From: VGBO01 sp964453335
GTDB lineage: Bacteria; Actinomycetota; Acidimicrobiia; Acidimicrobiales; CAIXPF01
Reading direction: 5' to 3'
DNA length: 64,000 nt
NCBI GenBank assembly: GCA_964453335.1
Contig: CAYVOK010000006.1
Span: 69,280-133,279 of the forward strand
Of the stretch, positions 53,801 through 62,764 are shown one piece after another. The notes below the pieces were generated by a model. That model had not been told where the DNA came from. It saw only the letters and a program-made list of their open reading frames with translations, and searched no databases. Positions within the stretch are counted from its first letter, which is position 1. Every line of letters begins with the position of its first letter. The translations under genes and the position numbers were made by a program.

Positions 53801-54652
53801 ATGACGGTCGTGTGGCGGGATCGAGCGGTACTCGAACGACCGGTGCTCGTCGTGGCGCTCGAGGGGTGGTTCGACGTCGCCCAGGCTGCGACGGAGGCCG
53901 TCCGCCACCTCGGTCGGCGCTACGACGCCACCGAGGTGGCGAGCATCGACGCCGAGGACTACTTCGACTTCACGGCGCGCCGGCCGGACGTCCGTCTCGT
54001 CGGCGGCGACCGGGTGATCGTGTGGCCGGCGAACGACTGCCTCGGCGCCCCGACCGACGGCATCGGCCGGGACCTCCTCCTGCTCGCCGGCATCGAGCCG
54101 CACCTCCGCTGGCGGAGCTTCTGCGGGGATCTCGTCGAGATCATCCGGGCGACCGGGACCGAGCTCGTGATCACCGTCGGAGCGCTCGCGGACGCCGTGC
54201 CCCACACCCGACCGGCGATGGTGCGCGGCAGTTCGACGAACAGCGACCTCGCCGACCGACTCGGTCTCGACCGACCGAGCTACCAGGGTCCGACGGGGCT
54301 CATCGGGGTGTTGCACGATCGGCTCGACCGCGAGGACATCCCCGTGATCTCCCTCCGGGTCGCCGTCCCACACTACGTGGCGAACGCCCAGAACCCCCGA
54401 GCGTCCCAGGCGCTGCTGCTCCACCTCGAGCGGGTGACCGGCATCCGTACCGGGCACGCCGACCTCGACGAGCGCATCACCGACTGGGCCCAGCAGGTCG
54501 ACCGTGCCGTGGCCGAGGACAGCGAGGTCGCCGCCTACGTCCGACGGCTCGAGGCCCAGGCCGACGCGCGACTCCCGCTCGACCTCCCCTCGGGCGACGA
54601 CCTCGCGGCGGAGGTCGAACGGTTCCTCCGCGAGCAACACCCCGACGAGTGA
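53801..54652 (+). CDS. PAC2-family protein
   Basis: A 283-residue protein of the PAC2 (proteasome assembly chaperone 2-like) family: VLVVALEGWFDVAQAATEAVRHL at the N-terminus, a SFCGDLVEII helix and a PSYQGPTGLIGVL region, which match the family. Its eukaryotic relatives assemble proteasomes, but bacterial members have no proven role. The helicase gene follows with a GTGA overlap. Presence in a Pup-proteasome genome is suggestive only. Confidence 0.78.
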   Translation: MTVVWRDRAVLERPVLVVALEGWFDVAQAATEAVRHLGRRYDATEVASIDAEDYFDFTARRPDVRLVGGDRVIVWPANDCLGAPTDGIGRDLLLLAGIEPHLRWRSFCGDLVEIIRATGTELVITVGALADAVPHTRPAMVRGSSTNSDLADRLGLDRPSYQGPTGLIGVLHDRLDREDIPVISLRVAVPHYVANAQNPRASQALLLHLERVTGIRTGHADLDERITDWAQQVDRAVAEDSEVAAYVRRLEAQADARLPLDLPSGDDLAAEVERFLREQHPDE

Positions 54653-57132
54653 CCGTGACCCTGACGGACCGTCTGCCCGACGACCCGTCGGGGGATGCGG
54701 TGCTCGACGCGTTCCTCGGGTGGTGCGCCGACCAGGGTGTCGAGCTCTACCCGCACCAGGAGGAGGCGATCCTCGAACTCCTCGACGGCGCGAACGTGAT
54801 CCTGTCCACGCCGACCGGTTCGGGGAAGTCGCTCGTCGCCCTCGCGCTGCACGCCGCCTCGCTCGCCCACGGTCGACGCTCCTGGTACACGGCACCCGTC
54901 AAGGCGCTCGTGTCTGAGAAGTTCTTCGCGCTGTGCCGCGATCTCGGGCCGGAGAACGTGGGCCTGATCACCGGTGATGCGACGGTCAATCCCGACGCCG
55001 CCGTCGTCTGCGCGACGGCCGAGATCCTCGCGAACCTCGCGTTGCGCCACGGGGCGGATGCCCCGGTCGACGACGTCGTGATGGACGAGTTCCACTACTA
55101 CGGCGACCCGGGACGTGGTGCCGCCTGGCAGATCCCCCTCGTCACCCTCCCCCACGCCCGGTTCCTGCTGCTGTCGGCCACCCTCGGACCCGTCGACCGC
55201 TTCCTCACCGACCTCGGCCGGCGCACCGGGCGGCGCAGCGTGGAGATCGGCGCCGTGGAGCGCCCGGTCCCGCTCGACTACACCTACCGGGAGACCCCGC
55301 TGCACGAGTCGGTCGGTGACCTCGTCTCCAGTGGCCGCACCCCGGTGTACGTGGTGCACTTCACCCAGGCGGACGCGACGGAACAGGCCCAGACCCTCCT
55401 GTCCATGCCGATCCTGTCGGCCGACGAACGACGCCGACTCGGTGCCGTGCTCGCGGAGGAACGGTTCAACTCGCCCTTCGGCAAGGAGCTCCGGCGGGCA
55501 CTCGCGCAGGGTGTCGGCATCCACCACGCCGGCATGCTCCCCCGCTATCGGCTCCTCGTGGAACGACTCGCCCAGGCCGGGCTGCTCCGGGTGATCTGCG
55601 GGACCGACACGCTCGGTGTCGGGGTGAACATCCCGATCCGGACGGTCCTGTTCGCCCGGCTGTGCAAGTACGACGGGTCGACGACCCGGGTCCTCGACGT
55701 CCGGGAGTTCCACCAGATCGCCGGTCGCGCGGGACGCAAGGGCTTCGACACGGAGGGCTCCGTCTGGGTGCAGGCGCCGGAGCACGTCGTGGAGAACCGT
55801 CGGCTCGAGGAACGCGCAGCTGCCGATCCTTCACGTCGACGGAAGATCGTCAAGCGCAAACCACCGGAGCACGGGTACGCCCACTGGACCGAGGACTCGA
55901 TGCAGCGGCTGATCGCCGGGCGCCCGGAGCCGCTGCGTTCACGCTTCGAGGTGACCCCCGCGATGATCCTCGAGGTCCTCGACCGTCCGGGCGACGGCTG
56001 TGCGGCGTTGCGTTCGATCCTGCGAGACAACCACGAGCCGCCGGCCGCCCGGCGGACCCACGTGCGCCGAGCCGTGGCGATCTTCCGGTCCCTGCGCGAC
56101 GAGGGCATCATCGAGATCCCCGATGCACCCGACGACCTCGGTCGTTCCGTGCGCGTGAACCTCGAGCTGCAGGCGGAGTTCCGGCTGAACCAGCCCCTCT
56201 CCCCCTTCGTGGTCTCCATGATCGAGTCCCTCGACCCGGAGGCACCCGACTACGCGCTCGACGTCCTGTCCGTCGTCGAGAGCTCGTTGGACGGGCCGCA
56301 GCCGGTGCTCCGCGCCCAGCAGAAGCGGGCCCGGGACGAGCTCTACGGGCGTCTGCGATCGGAAGGCGTCGAGTACGAGGAACGGCAGCGGCTCCTCGCC
56401 GAGGTCACCTGGCCCAAGCCCCTCGAGGACCTCCTCTACGAGCGGTTCAACGCCTTCCGTCGGCGTCATCCGTGGGTCGCAGGCGACACGGTCCGCCCGA
56501 AGTCCGTAGCCCGGGCGCTGCGTGAGGGCGGACTGACCTTCGGCGACTTCGTCGTCGACCTCGGGATCCGACGCTCCGAAGGTGTCCTGCTCCGGTACCT
56601 GAGCGACGCCTACCGGGCTCTCGTGCAGACCGTCCCCGACGCCTGTCGGACCGACGAGCTCGACGACCTGACCGACTGGCTCGGTGCCGTGGTGCGCGGC
56701 GTGGACTCCTCTCTCCTCGACGAGTGGGAGCGGCTGCTCGGCGGCGACGCCCGTACGGTGCCGGCGCGCGACGAGTCCACCTCGACCGGTCCGGTCGACG
56801 TCCTCGCCGACCGACGGGCGCTCCGGGCCCTCGTCCGCAACGCTGCGTTCGGGTGGGTGGTGGCGCTCGCGCGTGGCGACCGGACCCGTCTGCCGGACTG
56901 GGCGTTCGACGCCGTCGCTCCGTTCGTCGAGCAGTGGGGACCGCCGTCCACGGCACCTGACGCCCGCGGACCTGCCTGGTTCTCCTTCGACCCGGACACG
57001 GGTGTCGTCAACCAGGTGCTCGCAGATCCCGAGGAGAGCGGTGCGTGGTGCTGCATCGGACACCTCGACGTCGAGGCCTCACGGGCGGCCGGGACCGCCG
57101 TCCTCGTCCTCGACGCCGTCGAGGAGCGCTGA
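54649..57132 (+). CDS. Ski2-like DEAD/DEAH-box helicase (DUF3516-type)
   Basis: An 827-residue SF2 helicase: Walker A STPTGSGKS, motif II DEFH, motif III LSATLGPVDRF, motif V TDTLGVGVN and motif VI QIAGRAGRKG. The C-terminal 400 residues are a large helical region of the DUF3516 kind. It is a paralogue of helY in fold but lacks DSHCT. GTG 54649 overlaps the PAC2 stop; GTG 54655 is an alternative. Its 3' end overlaps the convergent cyclo-ligase gene by 54 nt. RNA or DNA substrate unknown. Confidence 0.85.
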   Translation: MTVTLTDRLPDDPSGDAVLDAFLGWCADQGVELYPHQEEAILELLDGANVILSTPTGSGKSLVALALHAASLAHGRRSWYTAPVKALVSEKFFALCRDLGPENVGLITGDATVNPDAAVVCATAEILANLALRHGADAPVDDVVMDEFHYYGDPGRGAAWQIPLVTLPHARFLLLSATLGPVDRFLTDLGRRTGRRSVEIGAVERPVPLDYTYRETPLHESVGDLVSSGRTPVYVVHFTQADATEQAQTLLSMPILSADERRRLGAVLAEERFNSPFGKELRRALAQGVGIHHAGMLPRYRLLVERLAQAGLLRVICGTDTLGVGVNIPIRTVLFARLCKYDGSTTRVLDVREFHQIAGRAGRKGFDTEGSVWVQAPEHVVENRRLEERAAADPSRRRKIVKRKPPEHGYAHWTEDSMQRLIAGRPEPLRSRFEVTPAMILEVLDRPGDGCAALRSILRDNHEPPAARRTHVRRAVAIFRSLRDEGIIEIPDAPDDLGRSVRVNLELQAEFRLNQPLSPFVVSMIESLDPEAPDYALDVLSVVESSLDGPQPVLRAQQKRARDELYGRLRSEGVEYEERQRLLAEVTWPKPLEDLLYERFNAFRRRHPWVAGDTVRPKSVARALREGGLTFGDFVVDLGIRRSEGVLLRYLSDAYRALVQTVPDACRTDELDDLTDWLGAVVRGVDSSLLDEWERLLGGDARTVPARDESTSTGPVDVLADRRALRALVRNAAFGWVVALARGDRTRLPDWAFDAVAPFVEQWGPPSTAPDARGPAWFSFDPDTGVVNQVLADPEESGAWCCIGHLDVEASRAAGTAVLVLDAVEER

Positions 57133-57690
57133 GCCTGCGCCGGTCGGGGTCGGAACGGCGCTGCACCCGTGCTCGGTGCAGACGTGCGTGACCGGCCGGT
57201 CGTGCGGCTCGACGGGGAGATCGGCCACCACGGCACGGCTGACGGTGACGGCGACCGTCACGACACCGGCGGGCAGCCCTGCGAGGAACCGGTCGTAGTG
57301 ACCCCCGCCGCGTCCGAGTCGGAAGCCGCGCCGGTCGAACGCGAGGCCGGGCACGAGCACGACGTCACCGGCACCGAGCTCGAGCGTCCCGGCCGCCTCG
57401 AGCGGTTCGACCGTGCCGTACCGGCTCACACCGCGGACCCCGTCCCACGGGCCGACCGACAGTCCACCGCCCGACAGCACGCGGACGAGGCCCCACCGGT
57501 GCCGGTCGGTATCGTGCAGCGGGGTCACGTCGACCTCGTCGGGCAGGGCGACGTACCCGACCACCGTGCAGGGCGGCCGCTCCCCCAACCACGCCCGGAG
57601 TGCGGCGCGCACCTCCTCGTGGCACCCCGGCGGAACCGGCAGGGCTGCCCGGCGACGGGCTTCGGACCGTGCACGACGCTTGGCCTCCAC
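57079..57690 (-). CDS. 5-formyltetrahydrofolate cyclo-ligase
   Basis: A 203-residue enzyme converting 5-formyl-THF to 5,10-methenyl-THF with ATP. The phosphate-binding motif GFRLGRGGGHYDRFLA is clear, with VLVPGLAFDR before it. GTG 57690 has GGGAGG 6 nt upstream; the next GTG codon upstream (57693) is also possible. The end overlaps the helicase gene. It diverges from the leu leader. Confidence 0.85.
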   Translation of the reverse strand: MEAKRRARSEARRRAALPVPPGCHEEVRAALRAWLGERPPCTVVGYVALPDEVDVTPLHDTDRHRWGLVRVLSGGGLSVGPWDGVRGVSRYGTVEPLEAAGTLELGAGDVVLVPGLAFDRRGFRLGRGGGHYDRFLAGLPAGVVTVAVTVSRAVVADLPVEPHDRPVTHVCTEHGCSAVPTPTGAGSALLDGVEDEDGGPGRP

Positions 57691-57726
57691 CACCGACCTC
57701 CCTTGACGCTCCACGACGTCCCTGCC

Positions 57727-57732
57727 TAGTCT
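57727..57732 (+). promoter_or_regulatory. Putative -10 element of the leu leader and leuA
   Basis: TAGTCT, 7 nt before the leader-peptide ATG; leaderless-type spacing. Confidence 0.5.
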
Positions 57733-57739
57733 CGTCCCG

Positions 57740-57796
57740 ATGTTCGCACGAACGGCGGCTGCCGCAACCACGACCCTCGGCCTCCTCCTCGTGTAG
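57740..57796 (+). CDS. leuL: Leucine leader peptide
   Basis: An 18-residue peptide, MFARTAAAATTTLGLLLV, ending in TAG. It contains four Leu codons (all CTC) within five codons near its end, the hallmark of a leu attenuator. Ribosome stalling at these codons under leucine shortage would change the fold of the downstream RNA. It overlaps the first of two hairpins before leuA. Established for leu operons in other bacteria; here inferred from sequence. Confidence 0.8.
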   Translation: MFARTAAAATTTLGLLLV

Positions 57797-57820
57797 GCGA
57801 GCACCTCCCAGGTGCTCGCC
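57796..57820 (+). promoter_or_regulatory. Leader hairpin of the leu attenuator
   Basis: Perfect 11-bp stem GGCGAGCACCT / AGGTGCTCGCC with a CCC loop, starting at the last base of the leader stop codon. In an attenuation model this is an element that alternates with the downstream terminator. Confidence 0.7.
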
Positions 57821-57821
57821 A

Positions 57822-57863
57822 CGACCTCCTGCGCCTCCGGGCGAGGAGGTCGCTTCGCTTTTC
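57822..57863 (+). terminator. Rho-independent terminator of the leu attenuator
   Basis: Stem of 13 bp with one bulged G (57822-57835 with 57840-57852), TCCG loop, followed by the U-rich CTTCGCTTTT. It lies 43 nt before leuA, so read-through is required for leuA expression. Confidence 0.75.
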
Positions 57864-57905
57864 GGGCCCGTCCCGACCCGTCCAGTCCCACAGGAGCTCC
57901 ACCCC

Positions 57906-59633
57906 ATGGCACCCTCACCCGTTCGCCCCACGCGGATGCCGGTCGACAAGTACCGCCCTTACCCGCGCGTCGACCTCCCCGATCGGACGTGGCCCGACCG
58001 GATCATCTCCGAGGCCCCCACCTGGTGCTCGGTCGACCTCCGTGACGGGAACCAGGCGCTCATCAACCCGATGAACGGCGAACGCAAGCGACGGATGTTC
58101 GACCTCCTCGTCGGCATGGGCTTCAAGGAGATCGAGGTCGGCTTCCCCTCCGCGAGCCAGACGGACTTCGACTTCGTGCGCCAGCTCATCGAGGAGGACG
58201 TCATCCCCGAGGACGTCACCATCCAGGTCCTCACCCAGGCGCGGCCCGAGTTGATCGAACGCACCTTCGAGTCGATCGCCGGTGCGCACCGGGTCATCGT
58301 CCACCTGTACAACTCGACCTCCGAACTGCAGCGTCGTGTCGTGTTCGGCCTCGATCGGGCGGGGATCGTGGAGATCGCGACGAACGGTGCACAGCTGGTC
58401 CGCAAGTTCGCGGCGATGCTCCCGGAGACGGAGATCGTCTACGAGTACTCGCCGGAGTCCTTCACGGGGACGGAGCTCGACTTCGCGGTCGAGATCTGCG
58501 AGGCGGTGATGGACGTCTACGAGCCGACGCCGGAACGTCCGATGATCATCAACCTGCCGGCAACCGTCGAGCACTCGACCCCGAACATCTACGCCGACCA
58601 GATCGAGTGGTTCCACCGGACCATCAAGAACCGGGACAGCATCATCCTGTCGATCCACCCGCACAACGACCGTGGCTGCGCGGTCGCCGCGACGGAACTC
58701 GCCCAGATGGCCGGCGCGGACCGGGTGGAGGGCACGCTGTTCGGCAACGGTGAGCGGACGGGCAACGTCGACATCGTGACCCTCGCCCTGAACCTGTTCA
58801 GCCAGGGCGTCGACCCGAAGCTCGACCTCGGGGCGATCGACGACAAGAAGCGGCTCGTCGAGTACTGCAACCAGCTCCCGGTGCACCCCCGGCACCCCTA
58901 TGCGGGCGACCTCGTCTACACGGCGTTCTCCGGCAGTCACCAGGACGCGATCAAGAAGGGCATGCTCGCCCTGTACGGCGACGTCGAGGGCGCCGAGCTG
59001 CGCAACGACTACGAGATGTGGGAGGTCCCGTACCTGCCCATCGACCCGAAGCACGTGGGACGCGCCTACGAGGCGGTCATCCGGGTCAACTCGCAGTCGG
59101 GCAAGGGTGGTGTGAGCTGGGTGCTCCTCAACGAGTACCACCTCGACCTCCCGCGTGCGATGCAGGTCGAGTTCACGAACGTGATCCAGGGCATTACCGA
59201 TTCGACCTCGGAGGAGATCACCTCCTACGAGATCCACCGCGAGTTCGAGTCCCGGTACCTGCACACCACTGCGCCGCTCGAGCTCGTGAGCCACCGGTAC
59301 GTCACCGACACCGCAGCCGGTGAGCAGACCGAGCTCACTGCGGTGCTCCGGCACTTCGGGCAGGAGCGGACCGTGGCCGGCTCCGGCAACGGGCCGATCG
59401 ACGCGTTCATCGCCGCCCTGCGCACGGACCTCGGCATCGACGTGGCGCTCACCTCCTACAGTGAGCACGCGATCGAGGCGTCCGCGGCGTCGGCCGCCGC
59501 CGCCTACATCGAGCTCGAGTTCGCCGACGAGGTGCGCTGGTGGGGCTGCGGCACCGACCCGTCGATCGTGACCGCATCGCTGAAGGCGATCGTCTCCGCC
59601 GTCGACGTGGGTGCCGCCGAGGGATCGCTCTGA
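57906..59633 (+). CDS. leuA: 2-isopropylmalate synthase
   Basis: A 575-residue enzyme condensing acetyl-CoA with 2-oxoisovalerate, the first step of leucine synthesis. DLRDGNQALINPM at residue 47, the metal-binding IHPHNDRGCAVAATELA and GNGERTGNVD are diagnostic, and a C-terminal LeuA dimer domain follows from about residue 440 for leucine feedback inhibition. CAGGAG lies 9 nt before ATG 57906. The gene is controlled by the leader peptide and terminator upstream. Confidence 0.95.
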   Translation: MAPSPVRPTRMPVDKYRPYPRVDLPDRTWPDRIISEAPTWCSVDLRDGNQALINPMNGERKRRMFDLLVGMGFKEIEVGFPSASQTDFDFVRQLIEEDVIPEDVTIQVLTQARPELIERTFESIAGAHRVIVHLYNSTSELQRRVVFGLDRAGIVEIATNGAQLVRKFAAMLPETEIVYEYSPESFTGTELDFAVEICEAVMDVYEPTPERPMIINLPATVEHSTPNIYADQIEWFHRTIKNRDSIILSIHPHNDRGCAVAATELAQMAGADRVEGTLFGNGERTGNVDIVTLALNLFSQGVDPKLDLGAIDDKKRLVEYCNQLPVHPRHPYAGDLVYTAFSGSHQDAIKKGMLALYGDVEGAELRNDYEMWEVPYLPIDPKHVGRAYEAVIRVNSQSGKGGVSWVLLNEYHLDLPRAMQVEFTNVIQGITDSTSEEITSYEIHREFESRYLHTTAPLELVSHRYVTDTAAGEQTELTAVLRHFGQERTVAGSGNGPIDAFIAALRTDLGIDVALTSYSEHAIEASAASAAAAYIELEFADEVRWWGCGTDPSIVTASLKAIVSAVDVGAAEGSL

Positions 59634-59640
59634 CGCCCCC

Positions 59641-60417
59641 TCAGTGACGGCGTCCGACGCCGTCGCAGCCCTGCGGCGGTGCGGTGACGGACAGCGACGT
59701 CGTCGACGCGCCCGTCCCCGGCACGAGGTCGACGACCATCACGTGACCTGTCCGGCCGATGTCGAGCGGTGACCCGCAGTACCAGGCCGGCACACCGCAC
59801 GCGCTCACGTCGGTCGGGACGTGCCAGTGACCGAGCGCCACGTAGTCGGCGGCCGTGGCGGCGATATCCGCCGCGGTGATCGGCGACGACCGACTCATCG
59901 GTCCTGGTTCCTCGTCGCCGACATGGTGACCGTGGCCGGCGACGACGAACCAGCCGCGCTCCGGTCGCGACGGGACGCCGTGCAGCGGTCGGTACGACGG
60001 CGTGTGCTCGGGCATGGCCCGCCCCCACACGTGCAGGTCGCCCTCGAAGAGGGTGACGTGGTCGCCGTCGTGGGTCCCGAGGAAGTGGACACCGCTGTCA
60101 CGCACGACGTCCTCGTGACGTCCGTACGGTGACGTGTCGTCGTGCACGTCGTGGTTGCCGTTGATGAGCACCGTCGGCAGTGCGAGGTCGGCCAGGAGGT
60201 CGAGGGTGCGCCCGACCTCGGTCGGGCCGAGACGGGCGTGGTCGAACAGGTCCCCGGCGATGAGCAGGACGTCAGGACGGACCTGGTCGACGGCACCGAT
60301 CACGGCGAGGAGCGGACACAGGCACAAGTCGCCGTGCTCGCCGTGCTGGGGCCGGTGGTAGTTCCCCCCGATGTGCACGTCGGACGCGTGCACGATGCGG
60401 AGCGGTCGTCCGCTCAT
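59641..60417 (-). CDS. Metallophosphoesterase (DNA repair exonuclease-like)
   Basis: A 258-residue calcineurin-like phosphoesterase. The metal-binding motifs are HASDVHIGG, AGDLFDH, NGNHDVHDD, GHGHH and ALGHWHV. The order resembles SbcD/Mre11-type nucleases but the capping domain is short. Its start overlaps the CoA-transferase stop as ATGA, so the two are co-translated. Substrate unknown. Confidence 0.8.
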   Translation of the reverse strand: MSGRPLRIVHASDVHIGGNYHRPQHGEHGDLCLCPLLAVIGAVDQVRPDVLLIAGDLFDHARLGPTEVGRTLDLLADLALPTVLINGNHDVHDDTSPYGRHEDVVRDSGVHFLGTHDGDHVTLFEGDLHVWGRAMPEHTPSYRPLHGVPSRPERGWFVVAGHGHHVGDEEPGPMSRSSPITAADIAATAADYVALGHWHVPTDVSACGVPAWYCGSPLDIGRTGHVMVVDLVPGTGASTTSLSVTAPPQGCDGVGRRH

Positions 60418-61598
60418 CCGATGATCCCGGCCGCCCGGATCTCGGCGAGGCGTGCGTCCTCGAGACCGAGTTCGGCACGGAGCACCTCGTCGGTGTGCGC
60501 CCCGAGCGCAGGTGCCGGGCGGAGCACGATCGGCGAGGCCGACAGGCGCGGTGCGAATCCCAGCATGCGCACCGGCCCCCGTCCCCCGACGTCGACGGTG
60601 TGCACGAAACCGCGGGCCTGCAGGTGCGGGTCGTCGAGGAGCTCGGCGGTGTCGAGCACCATGCCGCACGGGACGCCGACGCCCGCGAGTTCGGCCATCG
60701 CCTCCTGTTTCGTCCTCGTCGCGCACCACGCGGCGATCAGCGCCTGCAGTTCGGCGGCGTGGGCCGACCGGGCGGCGCCATCCGCGAAGCGTTCGTCGTC
60801 CGCGAGACCGGGACCGCCGACGACCTCCGCCAGCGCGCGCCAGAACGTGTCGGTGATCGCCATCAGGTACACGTGGTCGTTCGGACCGCCCGGCGTGCAT
60901 GCGTACAGGTTCACGAGGGCGCCACGCCCGGTGTCGGCGCGCGCCGCTGGCCGTCGGCCCCAGTCGGTCCCCTGCGCCATGCGCGTGCGCATGTAGTACG
61001 TCATCGCCTCCTGCATGGACAGCTCGACGTACTGGCCCTCCCCCGTGCGGAGCTTCTGTACGTAGGCGGCGAGGAGACCGACCGCGAGCTGCATGCCCGT
61101 CCCGGAATCACCGGTCGTCGTGCCCGGCGGGAGCGGCGGACCGTCGTCGTGGCCGGTGACGGAGAACGCACCGCTCATCGCCTGGGCGACCGAGTCGAAG
61201 CAGTTGTAGTCCGCGTAGGGCCCGGACGCACCGAACCCCTTCACCGTCGCGTAGATCACGCCCGGGTGGCGGGCCCGGACCGCCTCGTAGTCGAGGCCGA
61301 GCCGACCGACGGCTCCGGGCCCGAAGTTCTCGACGAAGACGTCGAAGTGGGGCACGAGGTCGAGCAGCAGCGCACGCCCGGCGGGGTCGGCGAGGTTCAG
61401 GGCGACCGAGCGCTTGTTGGCGTTCCACTGGTGGAAGTAGGCAGCGTCGACGAAGCCGCCGCCCCGTCCGGGATCACCGACGCCGGGACGCTCGACCTTC
61501 ACCACGTCGGCGCCGAGCCATGCGAGCGCCTGCGTCGCTGAGGGTCCCGCCTCGTACTGGGTGAGGTCGAGGATCCGCAGACCGTCCAGTGCCGCCAT
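60414..61598 (-). CDS. CaiB/BaiF family (class III) CoA transferase
   Basis: A 394-residue CoA transferase. LDGLRILDLTQYEAGPSATQALAWLGADVVKVERP at the N-terminus and NANKRSVALNL are typical, and the Asp of TGDSGTGMQLA is the likely catalytic carboxylate. It moves CoA between acyl groups; substrate unknown. The ATG at 61598 lies 8 nt from a minus-strand TAGGTT, which shares its TAG with the aminotransferase stop. Confidence 0.88.
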   Translation of the reverse strand: MAALDGLRILDLTQYEAGPSATQALAWLGADVVKVERPGVGDPGRGGGFVDAAYFHQWNANKRSVALNLADPAGRALLLDLVPHFDVFVENFGPGAVGRLGLDYEAVRARHPGVIYATVKGFGASGPYADYNCFDSVAQAMSGAFSVTGHDDGPPLPPGTTTGDSGTGMQLAVGLLAAYVQKLRTGEGQYVELSMQEAMTYYMRTRMAQGTDWGRRPAARADTGRGALVNLYACTPGGPNDHVYLMAITDTFWRALAEVVGGPGLADDERFADGAARSAHAAELQALIAAWCATRTKQEAMAELAGVGVPCGMVLDTAELLDDPHLQARGFVHTVDVGGRGPVRMLGFAPRLSASPIVLRPAPALGAHTDEVLRAELGLEDARLAEIRAAGIIG

Positions 61599-61606
61599 GG
61601 GCCGTC

Positions 61607-61612
61607 AACCTA
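61607..61612 (-). promoter_or_regulatory. Putative -10 element of the CoA-transferase operon, overlapping the upstream stop
   Basis: TAGGTT on the minus strand, 8 nt before ATG 61598. The TAG is the aminotransferase stop codon. Confidence 0.45.
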
Positions 61613-62761
61613 CCGTCCGGGCCCGCGCCCGTGCGCCGAGACCCACGACCGGATGCGCCTCGTGGCCTCGGTGATCTCCTCGGTGGACCCGGCGAAGGAG
61701 AACCGGACCGTGTCCTCGCCGCGCCGGGCGTCGAAGTCGATGCCCGGTGTCGTCGCCACGCCCAGCTCGTCGAGCCACCGGGTGCACAGCGTGCCGGACG
61801 GCAGACCCAGCTCGGTCACGTCCACGTAGACGTAGAACGCCCCATCCGCAGGGGCGTGACGGTCGAGGCCCGCAGCATGGAGGCCGTCGAGGAGGATCGA
61901 CCGGTTCCGCGCGTACCGGCGCACGTGCCCGTCGAGCTCCTCCGTTGCGTCGAACGCCGCACACGCGGCGAACTGCGACAGCACAGGGGCGCAGATGTAC
62001 AGATTCTGCGCGGCGCGCTCGACGGGGCGGACGAGGTCGTCCGGGACGACCATCCACCCGATCCGCCAGCCCGTCATCGAGAAGTACTTCGAGAAGCTGT
62101 TGAGGACGACGGTCCGGCACGGGAGCCCCCAGGCGGGGGCGGGTGTCGTGCCGTAGTCGATGCCGTGGTAGATCTCGTCGGCCACGAGGAGGACGTCGTT
62201 GCGAGCGCACCAGTCGGCTACCGCGCCTAGGTCCTCGGCGCCGAGCATGGTGCCCGTGGGGTTCGCCGGGCTCGCGACGACGAGTCCAGCAGCAGCGGCG
62301 TGGGCTTCGAGGAGATCCGGTGTGAGCGCGTACCCACGGTCCGGATCGAGTTCGACGACGACGACCTCGATGCCGAGCGCCTCGAGCGTGTTGCGGTAGC
62401 ACGGGTAGCCGGGTGCCGTGACGACGACCCGGTCCCCCGGTGCGAACGCCGTCAGGAACGTGAGGACGAATCCGCCCGACGCGCCGGCGGTGACGACGAT
62501 CCGGTCGGGGTCGACGGCGACACCCTGCGACGCGAGGTGCCAGTCGGCGATGCGGCCGCGCAACGCCGGGAGTCCCGTCGCAGTCGTGTAGCCGAGCGTC
62601 TCGTCCCGCAGCGCACGCGCCCCGGCCTCCCGCACGGCGGCCGGCGCCGGGGTCGACGGTTGCCCGACCTCGAGGTGCAACACCTCACCGCCGGCCGCCG
62701 CCCGCGCCTCGGCGGCGCGCATCACCTCCATCACGTGGAAGGGCGGCATCGGCCGGCGCAC
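61610..62761 (-). CDS. PLP-dependent aminotransferase (class I/II)
   Basis: A 383-residue fold-type I aminotransferase. GQPSTPAPAAVREAGARAL, TAGASGGFVLTFL, SPANPTGTMLGA and NSFSKYFSMTGWRIGW (Schiff-base Lys) are visible, and RFSFAGSTEEI near the C-terminus contains the substrate carboxylate Arg. The donor amino acid cannot be deduced. GTG 62761 is used; ATG 62749 is an alternative. It is 3 nt after the glyoxalase-fold gene. Confidence 0.85.
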   Translation of the reverse strand: MRRPMPPFHVMEVMRAAEARAAAGGEVLHLEVGQPSTPAPAAVREAGARALRDETLGYTTATGLPALRGRIADWHLASQGVAVDPDRIVVTAGASGGFVLTFLTAFAPGDRVVVTAPGYPCYRNTLEALGIEVVVVELDPDRGYALTPDLLEAHAAAAGLVVASPANPTGTMLGAEDLGAVADWCARNDVLLVADEIYHGIDYGTTPAPAWGLPCRTVVLNSFSKYFSMTGWRIGWMVVPDDLVRPVERAAQNLYICAPVLSQFAACAAFDATEELDGHVRRYARNRSILLDGLHAAGLDRHAPADGAFYVYVDVTELGLPSGTLCTRWLDELGVATTPGIDFDARRGEDTVRFSFAGSTEEITEATRRIRSWVSAHGRGPGR

Positions 62762-62764
62762 GGC

